From NCBI GenBank assembly GCA_032622095.1, contig CP136066.1, positions 111,497,319 to 111,561,318 of the forward strand: 64,000 nt of DNA, read 5' to 3'. The translations under genes were made by a program, and so were the position numbers. Origin of the DNA: Siphonodentalium dalli. Its lineage: Eukaryota; Mollusca; Scaphopoda; Gadilida; Siphonodentaliidae. Positions 35,632 through 47,494 of this stretch are shown piece after piece. The stretch's first letter is position 1. The number at the start of each line of letters is the position of its first letter. The notes beneath the pieces were generated by a model. That model did no database searches and had not been told where the DNA came from. It saw nothing but the letters and a program-made list of their open reading frames with translations.

Positions 35632-36826
35632 GATAGATACTGTAAAGCAGATATATATACTGTAAAGCACATAGATACTGTAAACCATATATATACTGTA
35701 AAGCACATATATACTGTAAACCATATATATACTGTAAAGCATATATATACTGTAAAGCAGATAGATACTGTAAAACAGATAAATACTGTAAAACAGAGAT
35801 ACTGAACAGATAGATACTGTAAAACAGAGATACTGAACAGATAAATACTGTAAAACAGAGATACTGAACAGATAGATACTGCAAAACAGAGATATTGTAC
35901 AACAGATATATACTGTAAAATATATAGATACTGTACAGCTGATATATACTAGCTATACAGCAGATATATACTATACAGCATATAGAGAGTGTAAACATAT
36001 AGATACTGTAAAACAGATAGATACTGTAAAGCACATAGGTATTATAAAACACATTCAATAAAGCATATAGATATTATAAAATATATAGATACTGCAAAGC
36101 AGATATATATTGTAAGGCAGATGTATACTGTAACACAGATACATATACTGTAAAGCATATATACAGATACTGTAAAATAGATAGATACTATAAAACAGAT
36201 AGATACTATAAAACAGATAGATACTGTCAAGCATGCATATACTACAAACTATATAGAAACTGTAAAGCATATAGATAGTGTAAAACAGATAGATACTGTA
36301 AAGCATATATATACTGTAAAGCATATAGATACTGTAAAGCATATATACACTGTAAAGCATGTAGGATATATATACTGTAAATCATATACATGTATATACT
36401 GTAAAGCAAGTAGATAATGTAAAGCATATAGGTACTGTAAAGCATATAGATACTGTAAAGCAGATAGATACTGTAAAGCAGATAGATACTGTAAAGCATA
36501 TAGTTACTGTAAAGCATATAGATACTGTAAAGCATGTAGATAATGTAAAGCATATATATATACTGTAAAGCAGATAAATACTGTTAAGCATATATATATA
36601 CTGTAAAGCATGTAGATAACGTAAAGCATGTAGATAACGTAAAGCATATAGATACTGTAAAGCAGATAAATACCGTAAAGCATGTAGATAATGTAAAGCA
36701 TATATATACTGTAAAGCAAATAGATACTGTAAAGCATATATAGATACTGTAAATATTATAGATACTGTAAAGCATATAGATACTGTAAAGCATATAGATA
36801 CTGTAAAGCATATAGATACTGTAAAA
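35632..36826. repeat. 18-bp minisatellite, ~65 copies
   Basis: A tandem array of the unit ATACTGTAAAGCATATAG with variants: AGCAGATAG, AACAGATAG, AGCATGTAGATAATG, and a 35.77-35.90-kb subarray with AACAGAGATACTGAACAGAT. The right half is more homogeneous than the left, suggesting recent expansion there. Because the period is a multiple of three, minus-strand frames stay open and give overlapping Tyr/Ile/Leu/Cys-rich ORFs of 69-144 codons. These are consequences of the repeat. Confidence 0.9.
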
Positions 36827-36829
36827 CCG

Positions 36830-38496
36830 ATTTCATTAGCTACTTTACGTCGAAGGAAACTTGGACTACCGTTTACGATGCAAGTTCAAATCCAAAATAG
36901 TGTACTTCATAGCGCGGCGGGTTCCCTTGCGGCGTGGTACTATTTTGTTCAATGTTTAGGCTAACCGTTGTATTTTGTTTATAATATGATTAGTCTCTAC
37001 ACAAACATTTGCATGGTATGAATCCTTTTCATGAAAATTATATTTCCGCTATTTTTACATCTAACGCTGTTAAAGTTCCAATTTGAATTAATAATTAACG
37101 TAGAATCAGATAGTCATCTCCATATATAATTCAGGATCTGAATGCAGTGATATTTTAATCAGCTGTACAACACATTATTGGCCACAGCATTTGTGAAATT
37201 GTTGGACATTCATTATTCAATGTATTCCCTTCCCTCATGGCATGAATCCTGTTGATTCTATTATAATTTCCCATGTGAGACAAACATCAAAGAAAATATA
37301 ATGTAATTATTATTGGTTGGCCATTGTTCACAAACTTCAGCGCAAGCAGGCTATTGAATTGTGTACTACACTAAAACACGACCTTTAATTATCTGTACGC
37401 ACACATGGGAATTATTGGTAGCGGCTGTGATGCTACTATACTTCCGATTCTTTCTCCCATATTATGCGTACTATGCATATCCCTGATATTTTATGAAGGT
37501 AATTTTTTTTTATATCATTTAAAGGGGGGGGGGGGTGTTGAGGGGATTTTTTTTAGTGTTTTTCTCGGTATGCTTTATTGATACAGACAAAACTTTAAAA
37601 TGTATGACATGCAAATAACATATATACGCTATATATACACACTATGTACAAAGTTATTTGGTAGACCCCTCCCTGCAGACGTGTAGGTTTTCTGTGTCTT
37701 TCTGTCAGGCATATGCATAATAAATATATTATGTCTAATATATTTATACTAAGGCCTTAAAATAATATTGGGAAGTTTTTTTCCCCCATCTATCATTTCG
37801 ATTCTTAGTTTGACATTATGATCATTCAATGAGCTAATTCAGCTCCATTCCACAACTATACAATCATTTATTAATAAGACGCTACTCTGTAGGCGATTTA
37901 CATATATACTATATAACTCGTTTCACATAAAGGGTGATATTTTCTATTGATAATAAATTGCCCACGAAACTTCAATTGAATGGTTTTCTAAGATGTATTA
38001 TATATATATGGATTAAACGTGTTCTCGTCATTAGTGTTAATTATCGAGAACCGAAGAATGAACGTGTCTTGACACTCCAACCATATACATATGCATGCGC
38101 CGACAAATTCGCTGGCGAAATTTGAGACGTCGTGGAGCTGGTATATTTTATCTTGGGTTTATATGCGTAAGTCCATGTTATATGTTCACGCGTATTCATA
38201 CCTATCTGATTACATATATATTATGAATAATTCATGGATGTATAAAGATATCGGAACACGTCGTGATAGTGAATGAAATAACGAGCTAATTAATAGATCC
38301 CTAAATACCGTATTGGTTTTCATTATTTTTATGAGAGAGATTACACGGCTATGGTTGAGGTACTCAAACAACGTGTTATATATTGAAATGACTGTCCGTA
38401 TAAATTAGAATTTATAATCATTGGCACTATCCTGCCATTTATGATGTGTATTGAATATAGTGTGCATATATGATTCATTTATGTCAAGATTAATTA
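36830..38496. other. Intergenic sequence, no gene seen
   Basis: No exon is recognised. A G12 tract occurs at 37524-37535 directly after TTTAAA. Confidence 0.5.
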
Positions 38497-38590
38497 CAAC
38501 TGGTCCCCAGTTTATAGCGGAATTTACAAAAGGAGTCCAGTAAATTTACTGGACGAGTTTTGTAAATTCCGCTGTAAGGGGATGAGTTGT
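38497..38590. repeat. Near-perfect long palindrome
   Basis: CCCCAGTTTATAGCGGAATT and ACAAAA on the left pair with TTTTGTAAATTCCGCTG and TAAGGGG on the right, around a perfect 20-bp core palindrome GTCCAGTAAATTTACTGGAC. ACAACT and AGTTGT extend the symmetry outward. This is a compact foldback MITE or cruciform-forming sequence. Confidence 0.65.
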
Positions 38591-40459
38591 ATATTCTACT
38601 TATTACATGATCCAAAACCTCGATAAAACATACTTTACAAATGTGACATGAAACTAACATCGGCTTCTATGAGGCATGCGATGACGTTTCACGTAACCAT
38701 GCGTTGTTTGCCTGCGTAAAGAAATAGTCCCAGATAAATAAAGACTCTTTGACGTATCTGATGGAAGAAATAACATTTCAAACTCTTCATTCATTAGAGT
38801 TTGTTGGAAAATATTGGAAGCTATAGTGTTTTTGAGACGTAGCGTATGCGTTTGTAAACAGACGACAAACCGGAAGTCAAATGTCACGTTTGCGCAACAC
38901 CAATACATTTTTGTTCAACTGGCACTATTTCCTGTTACGCCATGAAAGTTGCATATCACATTTTATAGAATGGGTTTATTGAATGGAATAAGGGTAGGAT
39001 CATGTAATAAATATATATTCGACATTATAAAATGGATTATGTGGCCAAGTAGTACTCAATGCGTTTGGGTCGGTTTTTGTATAAGGTTTTGGTAAGCTTC
39101 AGAAGTTCACCATGATTGATGAAAGAGTGCAAAGATTAGAAAGCGTCCGGTAACATGTTCAACAACTACACTTATATAAGTTTAGGCATTTGTATTCCAG
39201 TCCCAGATTGTGTATGTTCATGTATGTAAATCCGGCTATATACAATATGTCTATAAACTAACAATAAAGTGTCATGCATGAAACTATTTCGAATGCATGC
39301 ATTATTGTTAATTAAGAAATCCCATCAGGAGCATCTGGTGTTACACATATTTCACTTACACGTTTTAAACAAGGGATTTTCAATTGAATCGCAGTTGAAC
39401 CGTGTGTAATGTTCTAAAACGGCGATGTTGTCAGTCTCAGTTCGTGGAAAAATTGGGGGAAACATTATTTCCTACTAACAGAAGCTCCTATTGACTGGCC
39501 TCTGTCTCAAAACTATTATGTCAGATACATTTGAACCGCTTCAGCCTATATTCATGGAAGAGAAACTGTCAACACCATCTTAAAGACTTTATATAATTAT
39601 ATATTATAGAGAGGAATAGTATTAGCGCGAATATTTATCAAACTATTCAATAGCGAAAGATGTCTATTTCAATATGGCATTCCAGTCGTGCCACTATACG
39701 ATAAGATAGTATAATTTGTTCACTCACATTCGAATCAATGAACACATCATGCATACTGAGACGGTGCCGCCACCCATAATGATATATACTTTAAAATGTT
39801 GAATAGATATATACATAACTTGGAACTTACTTGGTCTAGCCAACAAGGTTTCTTTTGACAGTTTATTGCCCTACATATACAGCAGAGGTTGAGATGCGAG
39901 GGGCTTCCTCCCGCGGGGGGAATGTATACGATAATCGACAGTGAGAATCGGTCCATAATTGCCACAACACTCGGTAAATTACTGACAGGCCCAGGAAAGC
40001 AGAATCACATGGGATCTCATTGTCTCGAGTCAATGTGTTCTCGTCATATATATAGCCGAGAATATCCATTTATATAATAATTTCATACAGGAGTGGGTAG
40101 TATTGCCGGAGGCTGCAATTTCACGCCAAGTACAAACGAGCTGGAAAACTGCATGAAAATGGTTTAATGATTCGATAATTCACCTGGAAAAAAAGAAGTA
40201 AATTATCCCTTTATGCGATCAAGATAGATCCCGTTTCTGGCTTAAAATGCAACGAAAATGTAATTTGTTTTTGTTTATATTGTCGGTACATGTATATAGA
40301 TTTCGATGTATGAAACAACAAGCCTGTACGTCTAGAGCTGTAATTTTGAAATTCATATTTTTAAATAGCTATTGTTCTATCTATTAATCCATACATCAAG
40401 ACAAGTTGACACTGCGTGAAGAAGAGGTGACATGTGTGTTACGTTTTGTGTGAAATCAC
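38591..40459. other. Intergenic sequence with one SINE-like fragment
   Basis: The only recognised structure is a group B SINE-like fragment at about 39660-39785 (ATGGCATTCCAGTCGTGCCA, ACGATAAGATAGTATAATTT, GAGACGGTGCCGCCACCCAT). The reading frames near 39750-40080 have no domain. Confidence 0.45.
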
Positions 40460-40463
40460 TTAA

Positions 40464-40831
40464 CCCTTTACCCAACAAACCGGCCAAAACCGGCCAAATA
40501 AAGCTTCAACAGCCTAAAATATCTTCGGTCTGTCTCAATAAAACCATACAAATATGGATATCAATGGAACCGGCTCCTTGACCACATTGTGATGGTTACA
40601 GTTATGCCCTGTGCCAATGCATTCTCTTATATATGCGAGTCGACCATAGGTCGCCTCGCATATATAAGAGAATGCATTGGCCTAAAAAAAAAAGTTCTTA
40701 CATTCTTTAACAATTTTATAATTTTTAATGTGTTAAGCCAATGCATTCTCTTATATATGCGAGGCGACCTATGGTCGACTCGCATATATAAGAGAATGCA
40801 TTGGCACAGGGCCCTTCTGTTGGGTAAAGGG
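40464..40831. mobile_element. piggyBac-type MITE containing two palindromes
   Basis: The element starts CCCTTTACCCAACA and ends with the inverse GTTGGGTAAAGGG, flanked on both sides by TTAA (40460-40463, 40832-40835). CCC/GGG termini with a TTAA target are the piggyBac signature. Inside are two 69-bp units (40613-40681 and 40737-40805), each a near-perfect palindrome (GCCAATGCATTCTCTTATAT...ATATAAGAGAATGCATTGGC) and each also the inverse of the other over about 74 bp. No transposase is present. Confidence 0.75.
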
Positions 40832-41024
40832 TTAATTGGGATAAAACGTGAAAACTAAATCCGGATTTCATTTCTTTCAGACTCTCCATGTAATTTGATT
40901 TAAACATATTTCTAATGAAATAGATATATTGGGGGATTGGAGTTTCTTGAGACTTACACCAACCTCCCCTCCCCGCAACCAATATATGTATATATGGATT
41001 ACAACGTATCACAATAACAATTAA

Positions 41025-41453
41025 ATGTACTCAATCCGATCAGGCGCTCCTAAATTACTATTTCTTTGGCATCGGTGGTAAAAGATATTCGAGCCGAGGA
41101 ACCCACCCATCAAAGCTCAGAGTGATCACATATCGATTTTTGAAGTTTGTTATTTCTTGAGATGTGTAATAATATGTGGCCCAGAAACACGTGGTCAAAC
41201 GGATGGTATCGGACAACATTGCGGATGAATATGGATAACTCTAAAATCAAGCGGTAATACGGTAAAATTTCGTAAACTTTAGCGATAATATGGCCATATT
41301 TTGTTGAACATAATGTTGATAAATAAATTTGATACCATAGTTGACATGCAGTGGTTAGCATTATTTTGTTGCAATAAATCGATTCTGATAACTAAAGCGT
41401 ATTTTGAAGAAATGTTGTTGTTGTATCTTGATGGAATGGGGACGGTCTGATCG
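41025..41453. mobile_element. Kolobok-type MITE, family B copy 3
   Basis: It begins ATGTACTCAATCCGATCAGG after TTAA and has the same internal order as the other family B copies, down to GAAATGTTGTTGTTGTATCT. The right terminus is degraded after GGTCTGATCG, so the right TTAA is not seen. Confidence 0.6.
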
Positions 41454-42400
41454 TATGCCTATAGTATACATGATATTCTATGATTTAGTCATCTGTTAAT
41501 TGTCTCTATCCTATACTCATGCGTTATAAAACATAACATAATTTTATATAACATAACATTATACTATACTGTTATACGACATAATATATATTTTTATATA
41601 TAACGTAACACACCTCTATATATCATATTACTATATATGTATACAGTATACCATGTACCTTTATAAAGCACAATACCTTCGTCTAATTCGATCGTGACTT
41701 GCATGTGTCGCCAAGAAATTGCTTTTGGTTCGTCCTCATTTCGGAACCCTATAATTTCTATACCTCTTGAACCATGAATATATTTCCGCTACTGTTTAAT
41801 CATATAGTTTTCATACATAGGGATTATACACGATAAGTAAATAACAAGGTATTCCATCCGTGTGGCGGATACCACATGGATGAGTACTCGCCATGGCCAG
41901 AAGGCAGATTTAGAGTATAAAAAGCTATTGTTGTACGCCAAGCTGGTTTTGTTTGCGATGTACTCGCTCGTTGACAAATCGAGTCTTCACTCTATATATT
42001 TGTACCCCCTGAATAACGAATGGGGATGTGCTTTGGACGCTTGGGGACGTAATCTGTCAAATCAATGTCTCGAGTTTGTATCAGATCAGATGACACCATG
42101 GGTCTATTATCTAGAGACGCAGTATATACCTCGGGTCATCCCATCAACCGCATCAAAATATGCATCCTTGTATACGTCTGTCGTGTACATTTATGTGGGT
42201 CATGTAGTCCAAATATTCGGAGTAAAATATGTCTATTGTTAAAATGGTGTGAAGTGTATTCTTCAGATTCTCAAAGCAGTTGAACAAATTACAGGGATGT
42301 GGCTAGATTGTCTTGTGGTGGGGTGGAAATTCCAAGTAGGACTGGGTACTACTTTCAGCCATATCCAAATCCCAAACTTGAAGAAATCCAATTTTCACCC
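41454..42400. other. Intergenic sequence, no gene seen
   Basis: An AT-rich ATAACATAA/TATATAT stretch lies at 41520-41660. A 126-codon plus-strand frame (41862-42242) shows no recognisable domain and is no longer than other chance frames in the window. Confidence 0.45.
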
Positions 42401-42871
42401 CTCCCTTCAGGGGGGGGGGGGGGGTCGGAAAAAAAATCCAGGCACGTATGATCATTTTATTTTTTTTTCCGGCCACAGGGGACCCACCCACCCAATTTAT
42501 TCCGTTTCCGGCCTTTTTTTTCCAGGCAATTTTGGACACCCACCCTTTTTTTTCCGTTTCAGGAAGTTTTTTCCGGTCAGTTTTGGACTCCCACCCCCTT
42601 AAATTTGAGAAAAATTATCAATTGAGCTACCAAATAGCTGATTATCCTGCATTATCATAATTTATTGCGCTATATTTGAATAGAACAGTGCATAATGAGA
42701 TAACTATACTATTTGAATTTATCATATAAGTGTCATTAATCAAGGAATGTGTCAACATAATCACATTTCTAGGGATATATAAGGTTTTTATTAACATTCA
42801 TTTTCATAATATATAGTCACATGATCTAGTCACATAATCACATTGAGTATTCTACAGAACACATGATAACG

Positions 42872-44224
42872 TAGCCCAAGTCTTCTCGTACTAAAACCGG
42901 CTAAGATATTGGGATGGAGGTGCCGGTATTTAGTCCGAGTTCGTCCCGTATAGTCTCTTATGACACGACTGAAGCGTTATTGACCCGCTCAAATAAAACC
43001 ACAATTATATGAAATAAAATATCACAATTGCGACAATAAACGGATATTTTCAACAGAAGACATGCTATTTGATCTTAAATCCACATCAGTTGTGAATTGA
43101 AAGCGGTAATTTAATGCGAAAAGAGACATTTATCGCAATGTTTACAATTTTTTTAAAGTATGCGAACTCAGTTGACCTCGCGAACTGTGTTCGGCATTTT
43201 ACGTTGAAAAAATTCCGTAGATTTTGGACTAACAACGCAAATTACGATGAATTCTCCATTGTAATCGTAATTATGCGTGTCAATAAATAAAAAATAAATA
43301 GATTAATTAAACATTGGAGATATAAATGTAATACATTAAATAAATTACGGGAATTACAACCCTCCCAAAGTTTAAAACAGTGTAAACACAACGAGCATTA
43401 GAATCAATAATATGCCTTATATGGTGCTACATTTCACCCACATTTGGTGGACTTCCGCGAAATTAAGATATATACTAAGCGAACAGGGCAATATATACTG
43501 CTCTTGTTAAGCACACAACAAATCAAACAAAATTTGTATAAATTTTGAACCTTAAGTTTGAAAAGTCCCACTGAAACGGAAGAACTATATTTCGAAACTG
43601 TGTGATTCGGTTCTCCGATTATTTTATCAACACACAAGTCAAAATGCACATCACACGCATGGCAAGTCAGACGTAAGAGTTCTAATTTGCTCAAATTTTG
43701 ACAAGTTGCTTGGGAAAATTGTCAACAAAACTACCGTTCTGTCCTCCATTATGTCATTAAGTTTTTAGTGCGGGAATTGTTCTCAAAGCACATAGGAAAC
43801 TGAACTTTGGGGCGATCGGTTTTCGCCATTTTGTTCGGAAAACCCCGCGCTATATATAGAAACGGAAACTAGAATACCCAGCGGATTATGCCGAAGTTAT
43901 TCGGAACAATTCGGCTTTCAGTTAAAACGTGAAAAAACAGAAACAAAGCGCTGTTTGTGGCAATCAACCGGAATATTCTATGTGTAATTTAACGTTAAAG
44001 TTAGATTATTATACACCATTGTGACCATAAGATGTCACCCTTTCCGATGTATATAGCATCACGTATTGATTTGCTAGGTTAATCGAGTAAAATACACCAG
44101 ATTCCCGCCACAGATCCTGGGCGTAAGTCGTGTCATAAGAGACTATACGGGACGAACTCGGACTAAATACCGGCACCTCCATCCCAATATCTTAGCCGGT
44201 TTTAGTACGAGAAGACTTGGGCTA
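42872..44224. mobile_element. 1353-bp element with perfect 99-bp TIRs and 9-bp TSD
   Basis: Positions 42872-42970 and 44126-44224 are identical inverted repeats over all 99 bases, starting TAGCCCAAGTCTTCTCGTAC. ATGATAACG flanks both ends exactly (42863-42871 and 44225-44233). Long TIRs with a 9-bp TSD are characteristic of Mutator-like elements. Perfect TIRs and TSD imply recent insertion. The interior has no transposase. On its minus strand it contains a TATATATAG box followed by an ATGGCGAAAACC start (near 43832) and short frames, including an 86-codon one at 43694-43434. It is therefore a non-autonomous element, possibly carrying captured sequence. Confidence 0.75.
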
Positions 44225-44284
44225 ATGATAACGGTACAACAAATTTCAGATTATTTGATAGTTTGATATTTGCTATGTGATATA

Positions 44285-44419
44285 CAGTAATGCCCTAATT
44301 AATCGACTCCATAACCACAGCAGAATAATGGGTAATTTAATTTTAATTTCCGACTAAATCCTGAAAAAATACCCATTATTCTGCTGTGGTTATGGAGTCG
44401 TTTAATTAAGGCATTACTG
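44285..44419. mobile_element. Mariner-like hairpin MITE
   Basis: Inverted arms of about 50 bp beginning CAGTAATGCC and sharing CGACTCCATAACCACAGCAG, with about two mismatches, flanked by TA on both sides (44283-44284, 44420-44421). The 135-bp unit is almost entirely self-complementary. TA target and CAGT ends fit Tc1/mariner-derived MITEs. It lies 50 bp right of the perfect-TIR element, inside the same hAT-like host element. Confidence 0.7.
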
Positions 44420-46129
44420 TATTGCTGGAACCAAATTGTTTATCAAAACATGTGGAAATACAACTGTTCATCCCAGTTTGAAGAATAATGCTAATACCAA
44501 ACACAACCATGATATACATGCGTGACTCTTCTTGGGGCATCTCAGAAACCAGAACTTAGGAAACATGTTATAGCGTGTGATGGCAGGCTGGTAGCCACTG
44601 CCTAAAGTAATAGGCTTCGTAATAATATTAATTGGGAATAATATGGATGGATAGCCCAATTTCACTTCTTTTTTGCTCACGATATCAGTGACGATAAAAT
44701 CTTCGTTACATTACAAGCTGATCAACATTAACATGGAAAACAATGTGAAATTGTTCAAGCTGGCCCGGCTGGCCTTCAATTTATTTGTTAAGATTTTGTT
44801 TTACGTTGTCAAAAGTCTATTTTATTCCATTATTTATTATATCTTTATTTCCAAGTCACATATGGTCAAGTGTGCTTTCATTTTATTGCTTATTTTCAGC
44901 TGAGTTCTGCATAGTTATTCTTATTTTGTTGTATCAGTAGATGGAATCCTGATTAAATTTTATTTTTCCAATAGCGCAGTGTCTAGTTCTATCAAGTTGA
45001 ATTTGGGTTATTGTTGGCCATTGTGCAACTGATCCAACTTCTGATAACCTCTATATGTAGTATAGCATTAGTATTAACTATATAAGACTCAATAGCAAGA
45101 ATGGAAGAAAAAAATTGGCATATGGAAAAACCTTTTTTTTTTGACCCAAGAGACCCACCCCATCATACGTGCCTGGATTTTTTTTTTCGACCCCCCCCCC
45201 CCCCTGCTCCCTTGGGGGATTTTATAACTCCCACGCTATAACTTTCACGCTATATCCAATTGTTGGAAATTCCAACCTTAGTGTCGGCGCACACGATCCA
45301 GATTGTCTCCGATTAATCCTCACAGTGGATCAACGGACACGAACCAAAACCGGAAGTCGTAGATTTCGAGGTGGAGAAATATCTGTCGACAAATATTTGT
45401 TGACATTTGTTCACGGTTTTTGGGGAAAATAAACGCTTGTATACCATATCTGACCAACTGAAGGTGAGTGAATATTTCTTCGCTAATGTTCGGACACCGA
45501 CGATCAATTTAAGTCAGTTGTCATTGTTCGATCGCGGAAAAAATGTCATTTAATCATCGCCGCGAGACGATTTCTTCCCCAAAATATCCCAGAAAATCAT
45601 ACTGTTCACATTCATCGCAGACAGCTGTCGCAACAACCTATATACGGGTCGAAAGGCCTGTTTTCCCCCCACAAATGCATATTTTGAGTATTTTCACGGA
45701 CTGTCTCAAAATTCCAAATTTCATCTTTTGATGCAGGTACCCACCTCGAAAATACTGTCCGGTTAGTCCTGTACACCCCGGAATTTAGTTGCAATACACC
45801 AGACCCGGCGGACAGTTTTTGTTGTTCAATCAAGAGTCGAAATGGATTAGTTGGTTGGCTGCCTTTCGTTAACAGTGGCACGTTTTTGTGCAACTGCTTT
45901 TCTGTTGCAACTATAGTATACTGATCAAGTTTGGTTACCGAGTACAGTTTGCAATTTGTTCTCATATATTCGTTCAGATCGTGTAAGGTCATTAACCAAA
46001 GAATCATTTATGGAAATATTGTTAGAACAAGAACATTACAATGCCCTCCATGACCAAGGCCGTAGCAACAGGATTGTTTTGATGGTGGGAGGTGTAGATG
46101 TATTTTCCAGTAGTTTGATATTTCAGCCA

Positions 46130-46190
<61 letters not shown>
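46130..46190. repeat. (TA)n microsatellite
   Basis: About 30 TA units, preceded by CAGCCAG and followed by GCGTG. The Tyr-Ile runs encoded on either strand are artefacts of the repeat. Confidence 0.95.
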
Positions 46191-46191
<1 letters not shown>

Positions 46192-46740
46192 CGTGAAATT
46201 TGATACTTAAAAAACAATTAAAATTCGATTAATTTCAGAAAAAACAAATCGGGACCCATGGCTGTTCTTTTTCATTATGGCCACATTCGGGACCCACCAC
46301 CCGAGTTTTGATTACGATTGTATAAAGTTTTAACTGCATTTTTCGGGTATATATACACCCCTTTATTTTTTTGGTTTTAAACTACATGCACCCACCCATA
46401 TTTTGGAGAATTTTCGCTAATATTACATATTATAGCATAGCCATCAAATATGCAGATGATTATTTCCATTTCTATGAGAGGCCAAATTCACATTTCATAA
46501 TTAATTGCAGTTAAGCAATAGCACTTAAGCATAATTATTTGCGATTAAGCGCAATTCATGGTTATACTGTATGTAACTATATGTACCCCTGATGAATAAA
46601 TAGGTGTATCTATAACTAAACCTGAACTCATATTGACATATCACCTCCTTGTTTTCATTGCTTTGGATAGTTGGGATTTTGAACTGGCCTAAATTCTTTA
46701 TCAAAATGGGTGACTCGCGACAGTATTACCTTCTGTTTTA

Positions 46741-47494
46741 GTCGAGTCGAGGAACCAACCCATCAAAGCCCAAGTGTGATCAGATATCGATTATTAAAGT
46801 TTGTTATTTCAATTGATTGCTGCCCAGAAACACGCCGTGAAAAGGGTGGTTTCGGTCAAAATTGCGGATGAAGATGGATAACTCTAAAACAAGTGGTAAT
46901 ACGGTAAAATTTCGTGATACTTATACGGCCATATTTTGTTGAACAAAATGTTTATAAATCACACGTTTTTGGGAAATTTGATACCATAGTTGACAGTGGT
47001 CAGCATTATTTTTTGCAGTTAATCGATTCTGATAACTAAAGCTTATTTCAGGTGGGGGCTGGAAAAAACTCCAGACACAGTGTGGAAAAAACTGTTTTCT
47101 TCGGTTTGGGTACCCCCCCCCCCCCCCCTGCAGTTTTTTTCCACTGACCATTTGCCCCCCCCCCCCCCCCAAGAAAAATCAAATCTACCCCAGCCGGACA
47201 ACAACTCGGTTTGACCGGAAACCGAAAAAAACACCGGAGCATACAATTCACGAGAAGGTGCTTGGTAACTTAGTTTAGATTATTATGACTAAAATGGTCA
47301 TTGTCTACCAGTAGAATAAGGAAATAATTTACGCGTGAATTTTTGACGCCTATGTACCCCCCCCCCCCCCAACCCCCCGGTATGTTGTGTCCCGCAGTTT
47401 TTTTTTCGGCCCCCCCCCCTGCTTATTTTGAAGAAATGTTGTTGTTGTTGTTGTATCTTTATAATATGGGTCTTTCTGATCGGATTGAGGACCT
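46741..47494. mobile_element. Kolobok-type MITE, family B copy 4, interrupted
   Basis: It begins partway through the family sequence at GTCGAGTCGAGGAACC, so its left terminus is lost, and ends GATCGGATTGAGGACCT beside TTAG, a mutated TTAA. The element is split between AAAGCTTATTT and TTGAAGAAATG by a 373-bp hAT-like insertion; the other three copies are continuous at that point. Confidence 0.65.
47049..47421. mobile_element. hAT-like MITE with C-tract interior
   Basis: It starts CAGGTGGGGGCTGGAAAAAA and ends with the related inverse TTTTTTTTCGGCCCC...CTG. GCTTATTT lies at the left (47041-47048) and again at the right (47421-47428, sharing one G with the terminus), giving a 7-8-bp TSD. Comparison with family B copies 1-3 shows the uninterrupted target. 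The interior has C runs of 15-16 (47113-47128, 47155-47170, 47356-47370). Confidence 0.7.

Larger units (their letters stand above)
42408..45206. mobile_element. 2.8-kb hAT-like element with nested insertions
   Basis: The left end is CAG, a G tract, TCGGAAAAAAAATCCAGG and CACGTATGAT; the right end is its inverse (ATCATACGTGCCTGG...CGACCCC...CTG), about 46 bp of TIR. CTCCCTT lies directly outside both ends (42401-42407 and 45207-45213), an 8-bp TSD if the adjoining base has mutated. CAGGG termini with a 7-8-bp duplication point to hAT. Subterminal repeats of a CCGGTTTT...TTTTGGAC-CCCACCC phrase follow the left end. Two younger elements are nested inside (42872-44224 and 44285-44419). No transposase is recognised. 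Confidence 0.65.

Noticed and set aside
35632-36826. CRISPR-like array or repetitive protein gene
   Set aside because: There are no distinct spacers: units abut with an 18-bp period. The open minus-strand frames follow from the period being a multiple of three. The genome is eukaryotic.
41862-42242. 126-codon plus-strand ORF
   Set aside because: No domain was recognised and its length is within the range of other chance frames in this window.
46008-46217. Tyr-Ile repeat ORFs on both strands
   Set aside because: They are translations of a (TA)n microsatellite; the same holds for 52064-52554.
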